From Mesotaenium endlicherianum (lineage: Eukaryota; Streptophyta; Zygnematophyceae; Zygnematales; Mesotaeniaceae), in the NCBI GenBank assembly GCA_009602735.1, contig WELA01012345.1:795879-859878 (forward strand): a stretch of 64,000 bases of DNA, given 5' to 3'. Position 1 is the first letter of the stretch, and each line of letters begins with the position of its first letter. Position numbers and translations under genes: made by a program. Below, in pieces: positions 42,657 through 52,118 of the stretch. The notes beneath the pieces were generated by a model, which worked only from the letters and a program-made list of their open reading frames with translations, was not told the DNA's origin and made no database searches.

Positions 42657-43640
42657 GTCGCGACTGAGGACATTGGAAGGCGCTAGGCATCGGCAAGGCT
42701 AGAAGTGAGAGAGACTCAGGAGCTAGGACGTGACTCAGGAAGGCGACTACTCCCGAGCTGGACACACACTGACTTATCTATGTGCAGATGGGTAAGAACC
42801 CCCCCTATTAGGGAAAAATTCCCACAGCTTAGGAGCTGTAAATGAGAAACAAAAATAAAGGAAATAAGAAGTCTAAACTAGGCACTACTGGGCAGCAGAG
42901 CAACTACTAAGCAACTAATCACTGAGCAAAAAATGAACAATGAAACCCCCCCCCCCCCGCTGCGAGCGAGGGGGCGAGAGCGCAGCTGAACGCGGAGGAG
43001 CCAAAACAGGATCATCGGGGACGACGGAAGCAAGAACTAAGTCAGGGGAGTCGGGAAAGTAGAATTTGGGAGGCAAGTACTCCAAGTGGTAGACGTGACA
43101 AATGGACACGGGGTAGGAATCCGAGACAGAGAAAAGGTGGGGCGACGTAGCCGACCAACGACCGCTGGCAGAGGGCCAATCGGTGGGGCGACGCGCGTCC
43201 TCGAGAAAGCTGCCGCGGAGAGCGTCGGCGATGGCAGGCGTGAGCATTGACGACGAAAGATAGCGCAAATCGGCAAGCAGGGACTGCTCCCACCACGCGG
43301 ACGGAGGGAATGGGGAAAGACCTGCAACGACAAAGGCGCAACCAGAACGGAAACCCAAAAGGAAACAAAACGCAGAGCGTACAAAAGGGGACAAGAAGTA
43401 ATGAGAAGGTCCTACGCTAAAGGGGTGGATCGGCACGAAGGGCAGAACCAATCACCCGCGGACACACGGGACAAAGGAGGAGTGAAGCATGCCAAATGCC
43501 ACACGGAGTTACAAGCATCGCACAAAAGCATGGATGCAGGACAACGAGACGACCCGCATACTTGGCAAGGGTGGTTGGCTGGGATAGTGGCATGCAACGG
43601 GTTCACTTCATTGACGACGTCATGCATTATGGGGTCGGAC
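42657..43640 (-). mobile_element. 3' end of a second B-like gypsy element (fossil)
   Basis: Shares block order with 12355-13100. The coding end at 43412-43640 gives the blocks VNEVNPLHATIPANHPCQVC and GDWFCPSC of the B-type PHD finger (C4HC3 intact in outline). It is followed by the same C-rich 3' region, including a run of C near 42945-42958. Upstream parts of this copy are missing. It abuts the 3' end of element C at about 43640. Confidence 0.75.
43412..43640 (-). pseudogene. PHD finger of the second B-like copy
   Basis: C4HC3 pattern CQVC, CDAC, WHLAC, FCPSC, closely like the element B finger at 12856-13155. The N-terminal integrase tail is replaced by element C sequence at its upstream edge. 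Confidence 0.8.
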
Positions 43641-43770
43641 GCGTCTGGTCTACGTAAGCAACACACAAGTGGGCAAGCGAGACTTGCTATAATGAAAGTG
43701 AAAATGCATACGGCCTTAGGCCAAAAGAGGGTCAGCTGTCAAATATTTTAATTCCTCCCCCAGCTCTCAA
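43641..43770 (-). repeat. Purine tract and short-module relative, element C 3' end
   Basis: On the minus strand GAGAGCTGGGGGAGGAATT is followed by about 110 bases resembling the element D short module (same layout: pyrimidine CTC block, GGCCTAAGGCC, AGCAAGTCTCGCTTGC). It stops at the border with the B-like fragment. Confidence 0.65.
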
Positions 43771-44435
43771 CCTCCAGCTGATGAGCTGATAATGCTATCG
43801 CTAGCTAACTCTGAGTAGTCACTACAAAACCCATCGCCAGCGAGGACGCGCTCCAGTGGGTGAAAGAGGCAGCCGATGTGGAAGCCAAGGTTGCAGCTGT
43901 CGCAGAGCAGCATCTTGGCCTCCTTGCCAGGGCTGTGGCAGACCTGGCACGTCCAGTCCTTGGGCGACAGCGCGTCGCGGGGACGAACTTGCACATCAAG
44001 GTGAGGAAGGTGGCATGGACCACAGTTTTTTATGTGGTCCTTGTGAAAACGGCCATCTGCACCTTCCAGCTCCAGTACTCCAGACGCCAAGGCACGCTTG
44101 ACTGGCAGGATGACCGGCAAGCTGCTGGTGTGGAGGGTGTTCTTTGGCTGGCATCGCAGGTACACGAAGTCACCTGCGGAAAATTGCAACACCCAAGGAT
44201 GATAGGCTCCTCCACGAGTCATGGCATACCTCAGCGTGTCGCGATGCTGGGTGATATTGAGGTTGTCCATGGCCATGGGCATCAGGCGTTGGAACAACTG
44301 TGCACGTTGCCCAATAAGAGCACTCCATGTGTCGAGACTGTCCAAGTCCAGGACACTCTCAGCCACGGTCCTGGCTGCGGCTGGCAGGATCGGCTGGCGT
44401 CCATAAAGGAGGAAGTAGGAAGAATGCGAGGCCAA
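43767..44435 (-). pseudogene. Integrase tail and PHD finger of element C
   Basis: A 222-codon frame. The N-terminal part (YFLLYGRQPILPA, DNLNITQHRDTLRY) is the integrase C-terminal region. It is followed by ASGVLELEGADGRFHKDH and NCGPCHLP, then a PHD-like finger with CQVC, LLCDSC, GFHIGC and GFC as the recognisable pairs. The last pair is less clear than in element B. The position at the end of pol, in place of a chromodomain, is the same as in B. Confidence 0.78.
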
Positions 44436-44989
44436 GGAGGCCTGGCAACTGAACTTGTATCACATAGCCAGCCACGGGAGTGCGTCGTCCCAGTGGGTGC
44501 TGTCGTGGGTCAGTACTTGCGCAGCCCCAGCTTGACGGTCTGCACCATGCGCTCGGCAAGGCCGTCAGCTTGGGGGTGATTGCAAGAGGTGGTGTGGTGG
44601 TCGATCACGGAGCGCTCCAGCAGCTTTTGAAAGTTGCCCTAGAACTCCTTGCCCTGGTCGGTTAGCACCTCAGCTTAGCCGCCAAAATGGCTAAGGACCT
44701 GATTAAGGAACGCCTGAGCAATCCCCTCACTGGCCTTGCTGGGCAAGGGCACGAGCTCAATCCACTTGGACAAGTGCTTGATCATCACCAAGACATAGAG
44801 GTTGCCTCGGTGGGACTTGGGTAACTCCCCAGCCAAGTCCAATGACCACCTGTAGAACAGCCCTTGAATAGGCAGGGGGCTGAGGGCAACAGTGCGCGCT
44901 GTGAAGCTCAAGCGCACACGGTCGCAGAGAGTGCAGCTGCTGACGACGTCGGCCACGACCTTAGCCATGCCGTGCCACCATTACTCGAC
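44436..44989 (-). pseudogene. Integrase core of element C
   Basis: Frames show CTLCDRVRLSFT (zinc-binding end), LPIQGLFYRWSLDLAGELP and YVLVMIKHLSKWIELVPLP, as in gypsy integrases. Antisense frames over the same bases are shadows. Interrupted copy. Confidence 0.8.
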
Positions 44990-47160
44990 CTACAATAGGC
45001 TGAGCGTACGCTTGACACCGAAGTGTTCCAGGGCCTCATGAACGGTGCGTACCAGCTGGCTGCGTATAGCAAGCTCAGGGACCACCAGGGCGGAGCCGTC
45101 GGCCATCACACGCCTCAACCGCCCCTCCATGAAGACAGAATCCTGGCTTCGCTCGAGGACGCGGTCGCGCTCTTTTGCGTCCAAGCTTGGCGCCAGCTCC
45201 TTAGCAGCGACGTACTGCAGCAACGCGGCATCGTCCCACATGTCTTCGGGCCCGCGCTGCCAGCTTTCCTGCTCTGCTGCTGCCGCCCATGCCAGACGCC
45301 TCGTGTTGACCACCACCAGGTCGCGATCGGTGAGCCCCGCGGGCCGCGCATCGCTGTCCATCGTAAAGGCCAAGAAGGCTGCCGCATGCCAGGCCACGGG
45401 CTTGTCCTTGTCATGCCGGGCCACGGTCAGGTCCTTGGAGGAAGGAAGCAGGTTGCGGCTGAGGCCGTCGGCGTCCATGTTGGTCGAGTCGAGACGGTGG
45501 TTAAACTTGTACTCCTGTAGAATGAGTGCCCACCGCGCGTACTTGCCTGTAAGGCGCTCCGATGTCATGAGCCACTTGAGCGGCTGATGGTTGGTGACGA
45601 GACGGAAGTGGGTGCCGTAGAGGTAGAGCCTAAGGTGCATAATAGCCCAGACCGCTGCCAGACACTCCCCCTCATATGAGCCATAGCTAGCCTCGGCGCG
45701 GTTGTTGCTGCGACTGGCGTACGCCACCACGTGTTTGCAGCCATTGTGCTCCTGCACCAGCATTGCGCCCATCCCTGCCTGCGACCAGTCGGTGTGGAGG
45801 ATGAAGGTTTTAGTGTGGTCAGGCCGCCGCAGTACTGGAGCTCTCACCAGCAGCTCCTTGAGCTTATCAAACGCCGCTTGCTGCTTTGGCCCCCATACGT
45901 AGGCCAACCCCTTCCGCAGCAAATCGTTGAGTGGCTTAGCAAGCTCGTTGAAGCCGGGCACAAAGCGGCGGTAGTAGTTAGCAGTCCCAAGGAATTCCCT
46001 CAGCTGCGAGATGTCGGTAGGCGGCGGGATGCCTGTGATGGCCGAGATCTTGGCCAGCTGCGGTGCCAAGCCACTGGAGGAGAGGAGATGCCCGAGGTAC
46101 TCCACCTCTCGGGTCCCAAAGGTGCACTTGCCTGGATGGCACTTGAGCCCAACGGCCTCCAAGCGGTCCAGGACGGCGGTGATGTGCGCCACGTGCTCCT
46201 CGAATGTTGCACTGAAGACGAGCACGTCATCGATGAAGCACCGGGCAAAGGATAGCCTTGCCAGCTCCTTATCCACGACTTGCTAGAAGGTGGCTGAAGC
46301 GTTCTTCAGCCCAAAGGGCATCACCCTCCATTCGTAGAGGCGCTGTGCCCCTCAGAACGCCGTCTTGTGCTGGTCCTCTTCCGCAATAGGTATCTGGTTG
46401 AAGCCCTGCCTCAAGTCCAGCACCGAGAACCATGTGCACGTGCCAATGTCGTCAAAGATCTCGTCAAGGTAGGCATAGGATATCTGTCCTGCTCAGTGAC
46501 CTCGTTCAGCTTACGATAATCACCGCACATCCTATTCTCAGACTAGTTGCCTGAGGCATCCTTCTTTGCCGGCATCACCGTGGGGGCCGCGTAGGTAGAG
46601 GAGGACTCCCAAATAAGCTGGTTGTCCTCCAGGTTGCTTGTCTGCGTGCTGATCAAGCCGTCCTCAAAGTAACTGTAGCGGTATTGCTTCTGGAAGATGG
46701 GTATGTCGGACGTGAGGGGGAGCCTCATGGGGTCGCCACTGTAGCGCCCCAAGTCATGCATGCCGCTGGCGAAGCAGGCACTGCGCCGGGCATCGAGCAT
46801 CTCCGTCAGCTGCGCTGCCTGCTCTGTGGTAAGAGTCCCCCCCAGCTTCCATGTAGGGGCTGCTGGAGGTGGTGCCTGCCCCGCACCTGTTGCCTCGTGT
46901 GCTACTGCTGCAGAGCTCTGCCCTCCTGCTGGCGTCGCCTGTCTGCTGGCAGAGAGCGGCTGGCCTGCACCTGCTCCTGCTGGCACCTGTCCTGCGGCTG
47001 CCAGCAAACCTGTAGGAGCTGCCTGCTGGCATGCAGGAGCACAAAAAAAAGGGGGAGCGATGCAACTTCCTGGCCCGCTGTGCCTCCTTTCTCCGCCGTT
47101 CCTCCCCCAAGCGAGCCAGAGTCAGAGTTGGACGCCAGAGGTGGCTGGTACGGGCGTCGA
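44990..47160 (-). pseudogene. Reverse transcriptase and RNase H of element C
   Basis: A 428-codon frame (44990-46276) has SFARCFIDDVLVFSATFEEH (YxDD region), FLGTANYYRRFVPGFNELA, LHTDWSQAGMGAMLVQE (RNase H), KHVVAYASRSNNRAE, EGECLAAVWAIMHLRLYLYG, and LTGKYARWALILQEY. It then reads into the integrase N-terminus (VHEALEHFGVKRTL). Upstream frames to about 47007 carry the RT N-terminus (APTVMPAKKDASGN) and an Ala/Gly/Gln-rich linker. It ends at the solo LTR at 47166. Broken in a few places. Confidence 0.85.
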
Positions 47161-47165
47161 GGAGG

Positions 47166-47906
47166 GGTGTAAGGTCATAGGTTTATAAAGTGCATTTTTG
47201 AGTTCCTTGAAAGTATATTTTGGTTGGATAGTAGTGTAGAGTTTATGTTTGTGGTCATTTTGATATAAAATTCATCGATTTTGGTCAAGTATTGAGAGAG
47301 TTATGGATTTCCAAAGTTTAATTAATTTTGAGGTCGGTTGACGACTGTCCTTAATTCGCGGTGAGCACAACCGTCGGATTGACTGACAGCGTCGAGCGAT
47401 CTGGCTCGTTAGAGTGAACTCGAACCTTCACGTAATTTTGGCTGACGCGGAGTGCCGACTAGGTCGATTTACCTAGAAGTATCGATTAGCCTAGCGCGCC
47501 TAAGATAGAATATTTTAGTAATGTTGATGCATGTATGTGGACGTCAATTCGGCCCAACACGTCAGATGAGACTGATCTGGTCTACTCACGAATATTGTGG
47601 AAGGGACGATTAAACAAACACTTTGGAAATTCCGTAGCTTCCTCTTGGAAAGCAGCACTTAGGCAGAAAACTATATATAGGCATGACTTCTTTGTTTCTT
47701 ATCAGTTTTCACTTCTGTAAATTTTTACGGGTTTGTAATGACAAGGCCTTCCATTCTGCATTATTTGTGAGCAGTTGCTACCCAAAATGTTGAGTAATTT
47801 TCCTAAGCTTTCTTACTTAATTGTTGCTACACTCTTTAGTATGATTGCAACTACTTCCTTTCCTCGTGAGTTACTACGCTTCCACTAGGTCACTTTGCCC
47901 CTTTCA
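47166..47906 (+). repeat. Solo LTR (family F) inside element C
   Basis: 741 bp, TGTAAGGTCATAGG... to ...GCCCCTTTCA, same family as 35522-36299. Flanks are AGGGG (47161-47165) and AGGGC (47907-47911), a target duplication with one difference. Confidence 0.88.
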
Positions 47907-47947
47907 AGGGCCCTGCGGGGCGGGCCCTTCTCGCTGGGAGCGCCAGC

Positions 47948-48178
47948 CCTAATTTTGAAATTTGAATACGGCGCATACTTGTGTACGGATTCGCCGTGCG
48001 TACAGTACATGAGAGTCAAATTTGTACGTTGGAACACGCCAAAATACGTGAGTGTTGGTAAAATAGGAAATAAATCAAAAAATCTGGTTGTACGCCAATA
48101 CGAAGTATCACGATACGGAGTATTGCAATACGTACGATTCGGCCAAAAGATTATGTACGGGAGTATTTTAAAACTAGG
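47948..48178. mobile_element. 231-bp MITE with 8-bp target duplication
   Basis: Perfect 8-bp direct repeats GCGCCAGC at 47940-47947 and 48179-48186. Imperfect terminal inverted repeats CCTAATTTTGAAAT and CCTAGTTTTAAAAT. AT-rich interior with many TACG motifs. The 8-bp duplication points to a hAT-type transposase. It sits in the DNMT end of element C and has no coding capacity. Confidence 0.85.
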
Positions 48179-48186
48179 GCGCCAGC

Positions 48187-49315
48187 GAGTGCCAGGCGGA
48201 GGCTGAGTGCCGTCGTCCTCGAAGAAGCTGTTGGCGGGCCCGTCAAGGCGGCGGGGAAGCTTGAGATGACGGGCCTTCATATAAAGGGGAGTCAAGGCCT
48301 GCGTCTGCAAAAGAATCCAGGTGAAGACGTTGGCATCAATGGCCTGCCCCAAGAGCCGCACGCGGTTGACCTTGGTATTGCCATCCACCTGGGTCAAATG
48401 CGGCGAGAAGCCCATGGCGCGCTCCATCTCCACGGCGCGCGGCCGCTCGTATAGGCCAGAGGAAAGGTCAATGATCATCTCGGGGGCCGCGCCGATGTAG
48501 GCTGCGCTGTCGGAGCGGCTGACAAAAGTGGGTAGGGCGCGCGTGACATCGCCAAGCACCTCACACTGGGCCTGCGACGGATGGGGCAGAGCTGTAACGC
48601 GCTGGGCTAGCCGCGCGACGTCAAGGATGGAGTCAACGTTGCGGGTGTGGCGTGGGTGCGCGGCTGCCAGGGCCTCCAGCGTGCCTGGCAAGGCCAGGTT
48701 GGTGAAGTAGACGCGCACGCGGTGGGCGAAGGATCCAATCTGCGCGGCGTCAATGACGGCCTTGCGCCCAAGGTAGCTGTTGCAGAGCTCGAAGTTGGCG
48801 CAAACATTGGTGCGCTCGTCGTTTCGCACCGCCACATTCTCCAAAATTCACACGAGGGAGTGAGGTGGCTGGCGCGCCTCAACCAAGTCAAGGACGCGAA
48901 GGAGGTGCCAGAAGAGCGCAATGCGAGGGTCGCTGAGGACACCGCCGCGGCCTGCGATGGAGAACCCCTGGCACTCCCAGCCAGCGATGACGAGATCCAC
49001 GGGGCCGAGGCGAGTCACGTGCTTGTCAGTGATGTCTCGAATGTCCAAGGGCCAGTCGATCTGCGCGTGGCGGAAGGCGCGAGCGAGAAATAGGTCGGGA
49101 AAGCGCTCCTGACAGAGCGCCAGTTGCCGTCGAGCAACTTGCTGTGCCTCAAGGTCAGGGTCGACGTAGACGTATTGCCGGACTAGAATACCAGCCTGTA
49201 GTGTAGCCAGGAACCCACTGGCGATGTCGGCGAAGAGCTCTACCAGGCCAATGCCGCCAGGCCGCTCATCCAGCTGGTCTGTGTAGATCGGCGTCGGCAA
49301 GGGACGAAGGCCCAT
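48187..49315 (-). pseudogene. Cytosine-5 DNA methyltransferase of element C
   Basis: Two frames (48848-49315 and 47885-48844) contain DNMT motifs in order: I, GIGLVELFADIASGF; II region, YVYVDPDLEA; IV, LVIAGWECQGFSIAG with the catalytic Cys near 48975; VI, ENVAV near 48840; VIII, AHRVRVYFTNLALPG. At the C-terminus are PRAVEMERAMGFSPH and VNRVRLLGQAIDANVF (IX-X). The RVRVYFTNL block is reminiscent of DNMT3-type enzymes (HRARYFWGNLPG), but I would not assign a subfamily without a tree. Predicted role: methylating cytosines in the element's own or nearby DNA. Same location between protease and RT as in element B. More than one frame, so broken or using frame changes. Confidence 0.87.
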
Positions 49316-50804
49316 AGCAGGATGGCTGGCTCCGCGGTTGACGGGTACATACAGGCGACGCTATACTGGTGTGGGGCCATGCGGAGTGCAGCGACTACAC
49401 GATTGGCATAGTTGGCGTGGGATGCGGAAGAGGCCTAGCCAGCGACTGGGGCTGTGCGACGCGCGAGTGGGCCTGGTACTGGCGCCACCTGTCCCGAGCG
49501 TCCTGCAGGATGTGAGGGGGCACAGGTGTTGAGCGGGCTTGGGCTTGGCGCACGCATGTGAGCTGCCACTTGCACCTGACCTCGCAGTCCTGCGCATGAG
49601 AGGCGGCGTACGCAAGCTGGTCCATAACTGGGCGCTGAAGCAGATACGGGTGCGGGTCGTAGTAGGCCTGTTGGCGCCGGTGGAACGGGAGGTCCATCGG
49701 GCTGGCGCTGCCGGATGGCTCCGTGCGGTGGGCGAATTACCGGATGCGCACTGACTGGCGAGGCGCCAGCTGCACCCGGGCACGGAGCTGAGGGTGGAGC
49801 GGCTGTTGATCGTTAGGACGCCGGTAGCGGCGCGCCAGGTCGTCAACTGCTGCAGAGCGGCGGCCGAGCCTGGAGTCGCACGCGCGGCTGCTGGTGTGGG
49901 CCACCTTGGAGGGAGGTGAGCCGCCAGGCCCGTCACCGGCAAAGTGGTTGCGCGGCAGGCGCTGGTCGTACAGCGCGTGGGAGGCGTACGTGGTGGACTG
50001 CGGACTGTCCTCCCCGTCGTCGACCTTGAGGTACGGCAAAGTGGCTGCCCGGTCGCGGCTGTCAAGGTAGGGCAGAGTGGCAGCGCGATTGCGGATGTTG
50101 TGGTAGGGCGGCGTGAGGGACCGACCACGTCTAGGCGGGGCCGTAAGACTGCGCTCGCTACGCAGGCTGCACCTGAGCTGGGGCGGGGTGACAGCTCGCA
50201 GTTTGAAGCGCAGGCCTCGTCCTGGCTCTGGACTTATCACTAAGTGCACAACGGGTACGGCGGTCATTGCTGTGCCGGGTGCGTTGACGATTGCGCAAGC
50301 GGCGCTCGCGCGCGTGTCGGAGGTGGCGGAGGTAGCAGCAAGGAAGGCGCGGGAGCCGGATCTGTCATCTTGGGCGCCTCTGCCGTACAGCCTGTGCGAG
50401 AGGTCGCGGCAGCTGGCGTCAGTTGAGCAGTCATGCTCGGGTCGGCATTGTGAGCCTGCCGCACAGCGGTAGGCTTTGCCGGACATGGCGGACGCAGGCC
50501 GACTGAACCCCGGCGGGCCGATCAAGGAAGGGCGGCCAAACCCCAGAGGACCAGCAGGCCTGTCGAAACCTGGGGGCCCGGTCAGTGTGCTAAAGTCCGG
50601 GGGTCCCATGGGCCTACGGCGGACGCGAGTGACAGGAGTGACGGGCTGCGCCTGCGACCTAGTTGGCTCCTTGTAGGACTCCTTTGGCACGCGCTCATAC
50701 AACTTGTCGTCTGTCAGCGGGTCGTAGGCCGCCCCTATGGCCTCCTCCTCTGAAGTGGTCGTGCGGTGGTCAGAGTCGTCCATGTGCATCAATAGCAAAG
50801 GTGG
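49316..50804 (-). pseudogene. Linker between protease and DNMT, element C
   Basis: Frames 49737-50798 and 49395-49697. Rich in Arg/Pro/Gly with repeated blocks (GPPGF, GRPSLIGPPGFSRP, RAATLPYLDSRD/RAATLPYLKVDD). No known domain. Probably a disordered spacer of the polyprotein. A sister region in element B is not obvious. Confidence 0.6.
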
Positions 50805-52118
50805 CTAGGACGCCATCTGAAATTGCATGGCCACTCCAACTGGCACCTCCTGTTGTAGGCGGACGTCAAACTGGGCGTCAAGCGAGCAAACCCTCTCGCG
50901 CGTAGGCTGCGCCGGGGCGTGCGGTAGGCCCGTGCTTGCAGCAGCGGCAAGGAGCTCGTGGGCCCTAGCGGCTGTGGCCACTGCGGTGGCAGCGACGTTG
51001 GCGGCTGCGGTTGCTGCGCCTGTAATCTGGCGCATTGCAGCGTGCTGTGCTGCGTAAATGCGCACGGACTCACGCGCCTGCGTTGTTAGCAGCTTTGCCT
51101 GCTGCTGCGGGGGAAGGTCGAGCTCCGCGCTCGGTAGCTCCGGCTCCTCGTCCTGGGGCTGGAGCAGGTTGGCCCCGACGGAGACGTCGTCCTCCTCTGA
51201 GCCGCCCTTGCGCATCTGGGTGACACCGGGCTGGTCCTTGTTGTCGCCAAGCGCCATGAAGCCGTAGAGAACTGCGGACGTGGGTTGCCGGTCCAGGATG
51301 TCCAGCGGTAATGAGGCCGTGCGCGTGCCTCCTGTGCGCCAGTCGGGCCGATAGTGTGCCCGCTCCGTCGAGTAATCCACCGCGGCTCCAATGGGGAAGA
51401 GCATGTCCTGCCCCAAGAGGACGTCAAAGGTGTCGGAGCGCGTCACGAGCGCGTGACAATGGATCGTCGTCTCATCCTCGGTTCCGGGCCAAAAGGTGAA
51501 GACGAGCGCTAGCCAAGTGCGTCCCGTCACGAACTCAGAAGTACCAGCCGCAGTATTGATCCGCATGGGCGAATCCTCCAGATTTGTTGAGGAGAGACCT
51601 AGCTGCCAGAGATAGCTGTGACTGATCAGAATTGGCTGTGCGCCGGTGTCAAACATAATGCGCTGAGGTGCCTGCTTGTTGACCAGTACAATCCCTTGCG
51701 CATTGTCCATAAATGCAGCGTAAGGGCTGCTGATCAACCTGCGCTCGTGCGGGGGTCGAGCGGGAGCTGAAAGCATCGGAATGGAAGCTTCTGCTGTTGG
51801 CCTATCTGGGCCTGAGCGGGCACCAGGGGTGCAGGAATGGGGCATTAGCTGGGCGGCCTGCCGAGTCGCCTCCAACGTCACCCCAAGCTCAGCAAAGGAC
51901 ACCACCTGCATGCGGTGCAGCGCAAACGATAGCACCTTGGCACTGAGCTGCACCGTCATCACTGGAGAGGTGAGTGCGTGTGGTACCGGTGGTACTGGCG
52001 CTGCTGGCGGGTCCAGAATGCGGAAGGAGCAAGGCAGCCGCGGGGCTTCCTCTGTACGCCGTCCCTGGTTGGGACCGTTGCGCTTGGATGCGCCTGCTGC
52101 TCGCCCTGAAGTCGCCAT
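50805..52118 (-). pseudogene. Aspartic protease region of element C
   Basis: A 437-codon frame with a Pro-rich start, VSFAELGVTLEATRQAAQLM, APQRIMFDTGAQPILIS (retropepsin active site), TSEFVTGRTWLALVF, TFDVLLGQDMLFPIGAAVD, then a Gln/Ala-rich helical tail (about residues 310-430). It is nearly colinear with the protease of element D. This single frame is open throughout. Confidence 0.85.
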
